A DNA stretch of 64,000 nt from Acinetobacter bouvetii DSM 14964 = CIP 107468 (GTDB taxonomy: Bacteria; Pseudomonadota; Gammaproteobacteria; Pseudomonadales; Moraxellaceae). The notes beneath the pieces were generated by a model. It was not told where the DNA came from and did no database searches. It saw nothing but the letters and a program-made list of their open reading frames with translations. How positions within the stretch are numbered: the first letter of the stretch is position 1; each line of letters begins with the position of its first letter. This document shows positions 46,977 through 56,359 of the stretch, in pieces. The stretch is taken from the NCBI RefSeq assembly GCF_000368865.1, contig NZ_KB849727.1, forward strand, positions 1,011,000 to 1,074,999, in the 5' to 3' direction. The position numbers and the translations under genes are program-made.

Positions 46977-49625
46977 TTAACCCAGATGTAACGGTAATCG
47001 TATGCGAATTAAAGTACCTTGACCATCTGTTCCAGCAAAAGCTTCAATACTGCCCATATGAGCGCCAATAATGGCTTTGACAATCGCAAGTCCTAAACCT
47101 GTACCTGTTTTCCCTCGATCACCGCGTTGCATGGTGTAGAACATATCAAAGATTTGCTCACGTTCATGTTCAGGAATTCCTATCCCTTGATCCATAATGT
47201 CAATTTGCAGAAATTGTTCCTCTTGCTGAATCTTCACTTCAATCGGGACATCATCTGGTGAAAATTTAGCGGCATTTTCTAAGACATTAAAAATAGCTTG
47301 TTCAATTAAAGCAGGATGCACATACAATTGCGGAAGTTCATCAGCTAAAGCAACTTCGATTTTTACCTCAGGCTGATAGCGTTTAAGACGTTGCGTTGCC
47401 GAGCCAATCAGTTCATCCACACCAATCCAAGCACGACTTAAAGTCAAACCCTGATGACCTAATCGAGTCATATCCAACAGGTTTTGAATATAACGATCCA
47501 ATCGTTCCCCTTCAATGTGAATGGTGTCTAATAATTCATGGCGATCACTTTCAGGCATCTGTTCACCATAATATTTAAGCGTATCTGCTGAACCAATCAT
47601 CGCGGCTAAGGGTGAACGTAAATCATGCGATACCGAAGACAGCAAGGCGGAGCGGAGCTTTTCCGTTTCAGCCACTACTCTAGAATTTTCTAACTGTAAC
47701 GAGAGTTGAACCCGAGCAACGGTTTGCGCAATATCTTCAATCATCAACTCAGTTAAACGCTGCAATTCAAAACTGATGCTTTGAGCATTTTGATGAAAGC
47801 GAATTGCAATCACGCCATATTCTTTCACCAAATTTAACGGAATAAACCACCAATCAGAATTGGTCAACGTATTGGTAAAACGTCCACAGGGTTTCGCATT
47901 CTTCTGCGTCCAATCTGCGGCAATTTGATCTTTTTCATTTAATGCGGATGGATCACCTAAAGACTGATTTTCAACTTTTAACCAGACCGTGGCATTTAAT
48001 GAAGTTTCCAAATGTTGTTTGGCAATGATTAGTACTTGCTCAATATCTACACAGGTCGATAGCTTGCGCTCTAATTCTTGTAACTGTAACGACACTGAAT
48101 TTGCAGCACGTAGGCTAAGCACCTGAGCACGTAATTGATTGGCTAAACGCCCAACCAGTAAGGCTGAAACAATAAACGTGATAATGGTAATCACGCCACG
48201 TTCAGCACTAATCATAAAGGTAAAGCGAGGTTCGATAAAAAAGTAGTTGTAGAGTAAAAAACAGACGAATACGCTGATAATCGTAATCAACATGCGTGCG
48301 CGTATCGCAACAAGTAATACAGTCACAATAAAAATTAAAGCTAAATCACTATACCCAATAAAATGATCACTGATTGCAGCCACAATCAATCCTAGCAATA
48401 CAATGATAATACTTTCAAACACTTCACGTTGATTAAACGCTAAGCCTTGTTCCAGCCAAGATGAATAAGCCACATCTTTCTGCAAACGCTTTTCATTATT
48501 TTTGGCTTTTAAAGGCTGAACAAAGGTGATTTCAAAAGGATGCTGTTTCTCTAACAGTTGATCGGCAATATGATCTGAAAATAGGCGCTGCCATAGCGAT
48601 TTTTGAGGGCTTTTGCCGAGTAAAATATTAGATGTACCATAATCATAAGCTGCCTGTAAAATGGTCGATGCAATATGATTGTTATACAGCAAATAGGTAT
48701 CTGCACCGAGCTTACGCGCTAGATTAAAGGCTTTAGTCACAGCAAAAGCTTGGGCCGTTTCAACCTTACTTTTTTGAATCGAAATGACGCTCCACGTTGC
48801 ATTGAGCCTTTCTGCAATCCGATGGGCACGGCGCACCAAATCTTCAGAGAATTCAGAACCATCTATCGCCAACATGACATGATTTTGAATCGGGATAATC
48901 TGCCCTTGTGCAACAAATTTTTCTCGATAATCAATATCGACCTGCCCTGCAACAGTTTGAATTGCCAGATCACGTAACGCTGTCAAATTTGCAGCTTTAA
49001 AAAAACCTTGTAATGCATGGGGGGCAACATCGGCGAAATAAATCTTGCCATGATTCATTCGTTCTAATAATTCAGGAACAGGTAAATCAACCAGTCGAAT
49101 ATCTTTCAAACGTTTAAGTAGTGCATCGGGGACAGTTTCAGTTACCCGAATCCCCGTAATTTGAAAAACCACATCATTGAGGCTTTCCAAATGCTGAATA
49201 TTTAAGGTGCTATAGACATCAATGCCTGCATCCAACAACTCATTGACATCTTGCCAACGATATTCATGCCGACTATTGGGTACATTGCGATGGGCAAGTT
49301 CATCAACAAGTACAATTTGAGGCTTTAATTTAAGAATTTGGTCGAGATCCATCTCATCCAACATTCGCCCCTGATATTCCACAGGCTTCCTTGGAATAAC
49401 ATTCAGCCCTCGAATCAAACGTTCGGTATCAGATCGACCGTGAGTTTCCACCACGCCGACCACCACATGCTGCCCTTGTTGCATCAGTTCATGCGCTCGG
49501 GTCAGCATGGCATAGGTTTTCCCTACCCCAGGTGCTGCACCCAAGAAAATGGTCAAACGTCCAGATTGTTCACGCTGACTATGTGCCAACCATGCATCTG
49601 CTTTGTTATTACGGTCGATCTGCAT
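46977..49625 (-). CDS. kdpD: KdpD potassium-sensing histidine kinase
   Basis: This 882-residue sensor has an N-terminal KdpD domain with Walker A GAAPGVGKT (29-37) and a central UspA-like domain (MLAIDGSEFSEDLVRRA). Four helices lie around residues 400-500, followed by a GAF-like region. The kinase domain has phosphorylated His667 (SSVSHDLRSPL), NVLENAAKFSP and GTGLGLAIV. It detects low potassium or ionic stress. The full domain set is intact. It overlaps nothing and sits 12 nt after kdpC. Confidence 0.96.
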   Translation of the reverse strand: MQIDRNNKADAWLAHSQREQSGRLTIFLGAAPGVGKTYAMLTRAHELMQQGQHVVVGVVETHGRSDTERLIRGLNVIPRKPVEYQGRMLDEMDLDQILKLKPQIVLVDELAHRNVPNSRHEYRWQDVNELLDAGIDVYSTLNIQHLESLNDVVFQITGIRVTETVPDALLKRLKDIRLVDLPVPELLERMNHGKIYFADVAPHALQGFFKAANLTALRDLAIQTVAGQVDIDYREKFVAQGQIIPIQNHVMLAIDGSEFSEDLVRRAHRIAERLNATWSVISIQKSKVETAQAFAVTKAFNLARKLGADTYLLYNNHIASTILQAAYDYGTSNILLGKSPQKSLWQRLFSDHIADQLLEKQHPFEITFVQPLKAKNNEKRLQKDVAYSSWLEQGLAFNQREVFESIIIVLLGLIVAAISDHFIGYSDLALIFIVTVLLVAIRARMLITIISVFVCFLLYNYFFIEPRFTFMISAERGVITIITFIVSALLVGRLANQLRAQVLSLRAANSVSLQLQELERKLSTCVDIEQVLIIAKQHLETSLNATVWLKVENQSLGDPSALNEKDQIAADWTQKNAKPCGRFTNTLTNSDWWFIPLNLVKEYGVIAIRFHQNAQSISFELQRLTELMIEDIAQTVARVQLSLQLENSRVVAETEKLRSALLSSVSHDLRSPLAAMIGSADTLKYYGEQMPESDRHELLDTIHIEGERLDRYIQNLLDMTRLGHQGLTLSRAWIGVDELIGSATQRLKRYQPEVKIEVALADELPQLYVHPALIEQAIFNVLENAAKFSPDDVPIEVKIQQEEQFLQIDIMDQGIGIPEHEREQIFDMFYTMQRGDRGKTGTGLGLAIVKAIIGAHMGSIEAFAGTDGQGTLIRIRLPLHLG

Positions 49626-49637
49626 AATTACGCTCTA

Positions 49638-50273
49638 TCAACGTGTGGTCGATGACAATTGATCTAAGGCTAAATTTAACTGCAACACATTCACTCGCGC
49701 TTGCCCATAGACGCCGAATTGTGCAGGCTGAATTTGTTGTTGTACCAAATCACGCACTTGCTGCTCAGGTAAATGGCGTTGCTGTGCCACGCGTTTCACC
49801 TGTAATAAAGCACTTTCAGGTGAAATATCTGGGTCAATTCCGCTGCCTGATGCTGTGACCATATCGTTCGGTACCTGTTGCTCTGAAATATGATTATTTT
49901 GCGCAAATTGCATCGTTCTTTCTTTCATTTGTTTTTGTAAATCAGGATTCGAGATGGCCAAATTACTCCCCGCCATCCCATCAACATTGTAACTTACAGC
50001 ACTGGGACGGCCATGGAAATATTGTTCACCAACAAAGTTTTGTCCTACCAAGCTTGAACCAATAATTTTACCATCCAGTTCAATGACACTACCATTGGCT
50101 TGTTTGGGAAAGATCAACTGCGCAATGGAGACACTTGCTGTAACGTACAACATGCCTGCAATGAAAAAACCAACCACAATCAAACCAAGACTCGGACGTA
50201 GGACTGAATGTCCTAGACTAGATAATGCTAAGTCCTGTTGATTCAATTGCTCATGACTCAATAAAGTATTCAT
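49638..50273 (-). CDS. kdpC: KdpC potassium-transporting ATPase subunit
   Basis: This 211-residue subunit has one membrane helix (about residues 28-52) and a periplasmic domain with YFHGRPSAVSYN, ASGSGIDPDISPESALLQV and RVNVLQLNLAL, all standard for KdpC. It stabilises the KdpFABC complex. It lies 9 nt after kdpB. Confidence 0.95.
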   Translation of the reverse strand: MNTLLSHEQLNQQDLALSSLGHSVLRPSLGLIVVGFFIAGMLYVTASVSIAQLIFPKQANGSVIELDGKIIGSSLVGQNFVGEQYFHGRPSAVSYNVDGMAGSNLAISNPDLQKQMKERTMQFAQNNHISEQQVPNDMVTASGSGIDPDISPESALLQVKRVAQQRHLPEQQVRDLVQQQIQPAQFGVYGQARVNVLQLNLALDQLSSTTR

Positions 50274-50282
50274 ATCTCGCTC

Positions 50283-52295
50283 CTAAATCCACAATGACAC
50301 AACAAGATCAATGAGCTTGATCGCAATAAACGGAAAGATCACCCCACCTACACCGTAAATCAGCATATTACGGCGTAACAATTGCAGCGCACTGGCAGGT
50401 TTGAATTGAACGCCTTTGAGTGCCAATGGAATCAGCATGGGAATAATCAAGGCATTAAAGATCAATGCAGAAATTACTGCGCTGCTCGGGCTACTCAACT
50501 GCAAAATATTCAGTATCCCAAGTTGTGGAATCGCCACGGCAAACAAGGCAGGTAAGATCACAAAGTACTTAGAGACATCATTTGCCAAGGAAAAAGTGGT
50601 TAAAGCACCGCGGGTAATCAGTTGCTGCTTCCCAATTTCGACCACATCTAGCAATTTGGTCGGATCGGAATCCAAGTCCACCATATTGCCAGCTTCTTTG
50701 GCTGCTTGGGTACCCGAATTCATGGCTAAGCCAATATCTGCCTGCGCCAAGGCTGGTGCATCATTGGTACCATCACCCACCATTGCGACCAATTTTCCTG
50801 CTACTTGCTCATTACGAATACACGCCAATTTGTCCTCAGGTCTCGCTTCTGCAATATAGTCATCCACCCCTGCTTCGGCAGCAATCGCAGCCGCGGTTAA
50901 TGGATTGTCTCCTGTGACCATAATAGTTTTGATGCCCATCTCACGTAACAGTGCAAAGCGCTCTTTAATGCCTTTCTTAATCACATCTGAGAGTTCAATC
51001 ACGCCTAAAATACTGTGATTTGAAGCCACCACAAGAGGTGTTGCACCTTTAGAAGCCACTTGCTCTACACGGGTTTTAAGCTCAATGTTGTCTTTGATTT
51101 CTTGATGGGTAAATTTAAGAATGGCATCGACAGCACCTTTACGAATCGTTTGTCCCGTAGCCAAGTCCACACCCGATAAACGTGTTGAGGCACTAAACTG
51201 AATGAACTCAACATCTTTCGGCTCTTGGATGCTTTCACCTAACTCTTTCCCAAGGCTGATGACCGACTTACCTTCAGGGGTTGGATCAGCAAAAGAAGTG
51301 AGCATTGCTGCTTGGCGTAACTCACTTGGTGTCACACCTGCCAATGGATAAAAAGCGGTGGCTTGGCGATCTCCATAGGTGATCGTGCCTGTTTTATCCA
51401 ATAGCAACACATCAATATCACCCGCAACTTCAACCGCTTTACCTGATTTTGCTAAGACATTGGCTTTTAAAGCACGGTTCATCCCCGCAATCCCAATCGC
51501 AGGCAGCAAGCCGCCAATCGTAGTTGGAATCAAACAGACCAATAGGGCAATCAACAAGACCATACTGATTTTGATCCCGACCATTGAACCAATCACAGGT
51601 AAAGTCAGCACCACCACAATAAAAGTAATGGTCATGATGTTGAGCAAAATACTGAGTGCAACCTCATTCGGTGTTTTTTGACGGTTGGCACCTTCAACCA
51701 AAGCAATCATACGATCTAAGAAGCTATGACCTGCTTCATTACTCACGCGAATAATAATTTCATCGGACAAGACCTTAGTCCCACCAATCACCCCTGAACG
51801 ATCGGTATGAGCTTCACGCAATACGGGCGCAGACTCACCAGTAACGGCTGATTCATTGATAGTCGCAAAGCCCTGAATAATTTCACCATCCGCAGGGACA
51901 ATCTCACCCGCTTTAACAACGACGAGATCATCTTTTTTAAGTAGATTGGCAGAAATCGTATTCGGTACCGCATTTAAATCGAGAATGCGATTTGCGGTTA
52001 AGTTTTCACGGGCCTGACGTAAAGATGCAGCTTGTCCACGACCTTTGGCTTCTGCGACTGCTTCAGCATAATTGGCGAATAAGACGGTGATCAATAAAAT
52101 CAAGCTTAGGACTAAACCAAAACCTAAACTGGCATTTCCCATCAAAGTGGCAACAAGGGTTAAAACTGTTCCCACCCAGACACATGCCATCACTGGATTT
52201 TTAAAAGCATGTTGAGGCAACAATTTATGGAAAGTTTGCTGAATAATTTCTTTATTCAAAATATCCATGTGTTGTGTCGCATTTGAATGTTTCAT
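50283..52295 (-). CDS. kdpB: KdpB potassium-transporting P-type ATPase subunit
   Basis: This 670-residue P-type ATPase drives potassium import. TGES is at 152-155, the Ser of which is the reported inhibitory phosphorylation site in the E. coli enzyme. The phosphorylated Asp300 lies in DKTGTIT, and VGDGTNDAPALAQADIGLAM is the hinge motif. All catalytic elements are present. It lies 16 nt after kdpA. Confidence 0.97.
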   Translation of the reverse strand: MKHSNATQHMDILNKEIIQQTFHKLLPQHAFKNPVMACVWVGTVLTLVATLMGNASLGFGLVLSLILLITVLFANYAEAVAEAKGRGQAASLRQARENLTANRILDLNAVPNTISANLLKKDDLVVVKAGEIVPADGEIIQGFATINESAVTGESAPVLREAHTDRSGVIGGTKVLSDEIIIRVSNEAGHSFLDRMIALVEGANRQKTPNEVALSILLNIMTITFIVVVLTLPVIGSMVGIKISMVLLIALLVCLIPTTIGGLLPAIGIAGMNRALKANVLAKSGKAVEVAGDIDVLLLDKTGTITYGDRQATAFYPLAGVTPSELRQAAMLTSFADPTPEGKSVISLGKELGESIQEPKDVEFIQFSASTRLSGVDLATGQTIRKGAVDAILKFTHQEIKDNIELKTRVEQVASKGATPLVVASNHSILGVIELSDVIKKGIKERFALLREMGIKTIMVTGDNPLTAAAIAAEAGVDDYIAEARPEDKLACIRNEQVAGKLVAMVGDGTNDAPALAQADIGLAMNSGTQAAKEAGNMVDLDSDPTKLLDVVEIGKQQLITRGALTTFSLANDVSKYFVILPALFAVAIPQLGILNILQLSSPSSAVISALIFNALIIPMLIPLALKGVQFKPASALQLLRRNMLIYGVGGVIFPFIAIKLIDLVVSLWI

Positions 52296-52311
52296 TGTGC
52301 TTGCTCCACGC

Positions 52312-54021
52312 TTAAACTTTTATCGATAAATAGTCAGCAATTGGCCCAATCACCAACACTGGCATGAATTGCAATAAGGTCAGAATCAGTACGATCCCAA
52401 TTAAAGTCAGAGCAAAGGTGGGAGATTCGATCTGTAAAGAACCTCTGCTTTCGGCTGCTTGTGGTTTGGTTGCTAAACTCACTGCAATCAATACTGGGAT
52501 AATCAATACGCTATAACGTCCTGCCAATAACGCGACACTGGCACTCAGGTTCCACCATAAAGTGTTATCGCCTAGGCCTTCAAAACCAGAACCATTATTG
52601 GCGTAGGCAGAGACATACTCATAAAACACTTGGCTAATGCCGTGAAAAGCTGGATTTGAACTTCCTGTCATTGATGGGAATGCAATTGCAATCGCAGTCA
52701 AACCAAGAATCACCACAGGTTGCAGTAGAATTACGAAAGCCAATAACTTAATTTCAGCCACTTCAACTTTTCGCCCAAACAATTCAGGGCTACGCCCTGT
52801 CATCAAGCCTGCGATAAAGACCGCTAAAAACAGGTAAATAAAGAACTGTAATAGCCCACAACCAATCCCCCCCCAAATGGAATTAATCAGCATATTGCAC
52901 AGTTCAACCAATCCAGTCAGTGGTGAGGCAGAGTCATGCATCATATTCACAGAGCCGTTATTCACTTGCGTGGTCAAGCTTCCCCACAATGCAGATGCAT
53001 CCGCACCGAGACGAAGCTCTTTCCCTTCCATCAACGCAGCATTAACACTTAAAGATGATTTTTCGGTCCACAACGTTAATGAGGTTGAAGCCAACGACAT
53101 CAGCAACATGCTGCCAAAAATCATCCACATCAATTTCTTGCGTTGAATAAAACGCCCAACCATAAACACCGTAGAAAGTGGAATCAGTAAAATTGCGATC
53201 ATCTCAATCACATTGGACAACGGGGTTGGGTTTTCTAAAGGCACAGTACTGTTTGGCCCATACCAACCGCCACCATTACTGCCGAGTTGTTTAATCGCCA
53301 CCATCGGTGCAACAGGACCAAGCGGAATATGCTGAGTTTTGACTTCTGTGCTTTGCTCTAAAACTTGCGCTGTTGGACCTGCGGATAGTGTTGCAGGGAC
53401 ACCTTGAAAGGTCAGTAGCAAAGAAAAAATAAGACCTAATGGAATAAAAAATCTAAATAATGGGCGAATGATATCCATCCAATAATTACCTAGATTAATA
53501 TGATTCCAATTCTTTGGATCTGAATCTTCCGCTTGGCATGATTGCAGGAATAAAGCCCTTAACATTGCAACCAATAAAGCCAGTCCAATAATTGGAGACA
53601 AATATTGCAGTCCAACAATGACTGTCATTTGCGATAAATAAGACAGTTGCGCTTGGCCTGAATAATGCTGCTGGTTGGTATTGGTCAGGAATGAAATGGT
53701 GGTATGTAATGCCAGATCCCAATTCATATTTGGAATATGGTCGGGGTTTAAAGGTAACCATGCCTGAGTCATCAAAACTGCGACACTGGCGCCAAGCAAT
53801 AAAACATTACTCAGGACAAAAGCACCCAGATACTGCCGCCAATTCATACCGACCTGCTTCACATTTAGAACAGCGTAAATTGGTTGTTCAATCCATTTAA
53901 AGAATCGGTCGCTTTTCATTGGTTTTGCCTGCATCACATCGGCGAGGTAAGCACCAAACGGATAAGCCAGTAGCAATGAAAAGACAAATACAGAAATAAA
54001 TTCCCACATAGCAAATGCCAT
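52312..54021 (-). CDS. kdpA: KdpA potassium-binding subunit
   Basis: This 569-residue membrane channel-like subunit binds potassium. The four selectivity-loop segments are TNTNQQHYSGQ, SNGGGWYGPNS, NSIWGGIGCG and NNGSGFEGL. It has about ten helices and is the first gene of kdpABCDE. The start is at 54021; an ATG four codons later is possible and neither has a strong ribosome site. No kdpF frame is visible upstream. Confidence 0.95.
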   Translation of the reverse strand: MAFAMWEFISVFVFSLLLAYPFGAYLADVMQAKPMKSDRFFKWIEQPIYAVLNVKQVGMNWRQYLGAFVLSNVLLLGASVAVLMTQAWLPLNPDHIPNMNWDLALHTTISFLTNTNQQHYSGQAQLSYLSQMTVIVGLQYLSPIIGLALLVAMLRALFLQSCQAEDSDPKNWNHINLGNYWMDIIRPLFRFFIPLGLIFSLLLTFQGVPATLSAGPTAQVLEQSTEVKTQHIPLGPVAPMVAIKQLGSNGGGWYGPNSTVPLENPTPLSNVIEMIAILLIPLSTVFMVGRFIQRKKLMWMIFGSMLLMSLASTSLTLWTEKSSLSVNAALMEGKELRLGADASALWGSLTTQVNNGSVNMMHDSASPLTGLVELCNMLINSIWGGIGCGLLQFFIYLFLAVFIAGLMTGRSPELFGRKVEVAEIKLLAFVILLQPVVILGLTAIAIAFPSMTGSSNPAFHGISQVFYEYVSAYANNGSGFEGLGDNTLWWNLSASVALLAGRYSVLIIPVLIAVSLATKPQAAESRGSLQIESPTFALTLIGIVLILTLLQFMPVLVIGPIADYLSIKV

Positions 54022-54055
54022 TTAAAATAGGTCAGCATTAGTATGGAAATTGAGG

Positions 54056-54109
54056 GCGTAAATTCTCTATATTCAAAAATGTGGATGGCGTAAATTTTGC
54101 GTAAATTCT
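54056..54109 (-). promoter_or_regulatory. three GCGTAAATT repeats upstream of kdpA (candidate KdpE operator)
   Basis: Direct repeats begin at 54056, 54088 and 54099, giving spacings of 32 and 11 bp, about three turns and one turn of DNA. OmpR-family regulators such as KdpE bind tandem repeats spaced by one turn. The region lies 35 to 90 bp before kdpA. Confidence 0.55.
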
Positions 54110-54140
54110 GAAAGAAAAATTTTATTTTTTACCCAAAGAA

Positions 54141-54170
54141 AAAAGCAGATACTCCGCTGCTTTTGTTTTT
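54141..54170. terminator. terminator upstream of kdpA
   Basis: AAAAGCAG pairs with CTGCTTTT, with T-rich flanks in both directions. It would insulate kdp from transcription coming through the transposase remnant. Confidence 0.7.
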
Positions 54171-54254
54171 AGAATCAAGCATTTTTATAAGACAAGCATA
54201 ATGACAATCCCAAGTATAATCTTGTAGCAAGCAAAGACTCTTGAGGTATGCTTT

Positions 54255-54490
54255 TCAACAAACCGAACCCGTACTTTTACGACAAATAATGCTGAATACG
54301 ATGCTCGCTAAGTTATCTTTAATCAGAACACTGATCCCAGACAGTATAGCGGACAACAAACCCTCTAAATTCTTAAAATCTTTCTGCTCAAAAGCTTCAG
54401 GGCTTAGCCAGCCATTTGCAGAATGTCTTCTAACCCAATTGTCATAACTCCCAATAGAGTCAAAAAAGACAGCATTAATTAAGATTAAAA
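54255..54490 (-). pseudogene. IS3-family transposase C-terminal remnant
   Basis: A minus-strand frame between two stops reads FFDSIGSYDNWVRRHSANGW then LSPEAFEQKDF. This matches the end of IS3-type transposases, where the YNR-x-RRHS-x-x-G-x-x-SPE-x-F pattern is conserved, although here YDNWVRRHS is changed. No catalytic DDE part or inverted repeat remains. A plus-strand open frame over the same bases is a shadow. Confidence 0.7.
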
Positions 54491-54596
54491 TTCACATATT
54501 TTTGTTTTTTTTATAACTCACTAGTTCTCATTTAAATTTATTTTTTCCAATTTAAAAACAGATAGTTATAAAATCACACTTTAAATAATTAGTGCA

Positions 54597-54651
54597 ATTA
54601 CTCCAAACAGACGCATTTTTATTCTGATTTTTTTATCTAGAGCATTTACTC
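54597..54651 (+). promoter_or_regulatory. shared upstream element of the first fadL-like gene
   Basis: ATTACTCCAAACAGAC (54597-54612) and TCTAGAGCATTTACTC (54636-54651) recur, almost unchanged, upstream of the second porin gene. The surrounding 54491-54790 region has no gene. Confidence 0.5.
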
Positions 54652-54790
54652 TTATTTTTTTTGTGCTATTTTTGTCACATGGAGTAACAATTCAGCGCAT
54701 TGGAAGCCAAAGATTTATCCATAGCCAATGCCCCTGTAACTCAAATAAAAATGCAGTAACTTCAATTTGTACACCAAGGAAAGATGAAGA

Positions 54791-56050
54791 ATGAAATTAA
54801 AAAAGCTAACGACAGCATTAATTCTTGCAACATTACCAGCCACTGGCGTATTTGCAGCAGCGCTAGATCGTTCTGGTCAATCCATTGCTGCATTTTTACA
54901 GCCTGGCAACTACTTTGAAGCAGGCATCTCAGTTTTAGATCCAGATGTTTCAGGAACCACCCTTCCAGCCCTAGGCAATCAAAATACTGGTGATATGGCT
55001 GGCGATTACTATTTCCCAAGTGCTGCGCTTAAACTTCAATTAACTGATCACTTCTCTTTTGGCCTTCTTTATGACCAGCCATTTGGTGCTGATGCTGAAT
55101 ATACCCAGTCTGTTGCTTTTACTCATCCTTCACAAGGAAACACCAGTGTTGAAGTTGATACTCAAAACATCTCAATGATTTTTGGTTTCCAGCCAACAGA
55201 AAATTGGAATATTTATGGCGGTGGTGTTTACCAAACTGTAAAAGGCAACGTCCATCTGCGTGGCGCAGCATATAGCGTATATGGCGGATATAGTGGCAGC
55301 ACAGCTGCCCCAGCAACTGCTATTCCAGCATATGATGCAAATATTGGTGAAGATTCATCAGCTGGCTGGTTAGCAGGTTTTGCATATCAAATTCCTGAAA
55401 TCGCTTTGAAAGCCTCGCTTACATATCGCTCAGAAATTAAACATGACATCAATGTTCAAGAAACAATTGTCAATCCAGCCAATATAAATTTACCAACATC
55501 GATTATCGCAGGATACACCGATGGTTCAACTGAGATTACAACACCTCAATCTGTGAACTTAGATTTTCAAACTGGCATCATGACGAATACCGTAGCATTT
55601 GCAAATTTACGCTGGGTTAACTGGAAAGATTTTTCAATTCGTCCCGATAAATTTGGTCAATTAGCAACAGCACTAACTAAAGCAGGGCAAGTTCCTGGAA
55701 AAACAAACGGCTTTGACCTCGTTGCTTATTCTGATGATCAAATCAATGCTACAGTTGGTGTTGGCCGAAAACTCAATGACAAATGGGCTGGTAATGTCTC
55801 TGTAGGCTGGGATTCTGGTGCTGGCAACCCAGTTACAACTTTAGGTCCAACCGAAGGATACTGGAACGTAGGTTTAGGCATGCAGTATAGTCCAGCAGCG
55901 AATTACTTTATTGCTGGCGGTGTTAAATACTTCTGGCTAGGCGATGCTGATGCTCAATCAGGCGCTCAATTTGGCACACCTGCTACCGTAGCAAAATTTG
56001 AAGACAATACAGCTTGGGCTTATGGCTTAAAAATCGGTTATAGATTCTAA
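54791..56050 (+). CDS. FadL-family outer-membrane porin (first of tandem pair)
   Basis: This 419-residue OMPP1/FadL/TodX-type beta-barrel carries hydrophobic compounds such as long-chain fatty acids across the outer membrane. A signal peptide (1-22, ending VFA) is followed by ALDRSGQSIAAFLQPGNYFEAG, a hatch-like start as in FadL. Alternating beta strands follow and the C-terminal residue is Phe (IGYRF). ENWNIYGGGVYQTVKG, SGAGNPVTTLGPTEGYW and YGLKIGYRF are shared with the next gene. A clear ATG follows AAGGAAAGATGAAG. Confidence 0.88.
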   Translation: MKLKKLTTALILATLPATGVFAAALDRSGQSIAAFLQPGNYFEAGISVLDPDVSGTTLPALGNQNTGDMAGDYYFPSAALKLQLTDHFSFGLLYDQPFGADAEYTQSVAFTHPSQGNTSVEVDTQNISMIFGFQPTENWNIYGGGVYQTVKGNVHLRGAAYSVYGGYSGSTAAPATAIPAYDANIGEDSSAGWLAGFAYQIPEIALKASLTYRSEIKHDINVQETIVNPANINLPTSIIAGYTDGSTEITTPQSVNLDFQTGIMTNTVAFANLRWVNWKDFSIRPDKFGQLATALTKAGQVPGKTNGFDLVAYSDDQINATVGVGRKLNDKWAGNVSVGWDSGAGNPVTTLGPTEGYWNVGLGMQYSPAANYFIAGGVKYFWLGDADAQSGAQFGTPATVAKFEDNTAWAYGLKIGYRF

Positions 56051-56065
56051 TTAATTAAAATTGTA

Positions 56066-56098
56066 AGAAGACCCTAGTTTGCTAGGGTTTTCTTCTTA
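56066..56098 (+). terminator. rho-independent terminator between the porin genes
   Basis: ACCCTAG pairs with CTAGGGT across TTTG, flanked by AGAA and TTCT, and ends in T residues. Confidence 0.85.
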
Positions 56099-56209
56099 TT
56101 TCTTCACAACGAATCAATTGCTTTAAAAACACCCATTTAATTTTTTTGATAATAAAATATAAAAATTAAAATAAATACTCTATTTTCCTATTAAAAATCA
56201 TTTAGATAG

Positions 56210-56278
56210 ATTACTCCAAATAGACTTTTTACTCTATACAACTACTTTTTTTGCATTCCCGCGTTCATTTCTAGAGCA
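56210..56278 (+). promoter_or_regulatory. shared upstream element of the second fadL-like gene
   Basis: ATTACTCCAAATAGAC (56210-56225) and TCTAGAGCA (56270-56278) match the element upstream of the first porin gene, with a longer gap between the two parts. The 56099-56359 gap holds nothing else recognisable. Confidence 0.5.
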
Positions 56279-56359
56279 CTCCTGAGTATTTACTCATTTT
56301 TATATTATGTTACTTTCCCTGCATTGATCGATTACTAAAAGTTACAAACAGGGAAAACT

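Noticed and set aside
54022..54140. Possible kdpF upstream of kdpA
   Set aside because: No short hydrophobic frame with a start codon is present.
54241..54447. 68-codon plus-strand frame
   Set aside because: It is antisense to the IS3-type transposase remnant, which gives a clear family match on the other strand.
44235..54790. Second copy of the tRNA-Arg 3' end as an att site
   Set aside because: I looked for GTTCGAGTCCCGCAGG and close variants on the right side of the island and found none, so the island's right border is only inferred.
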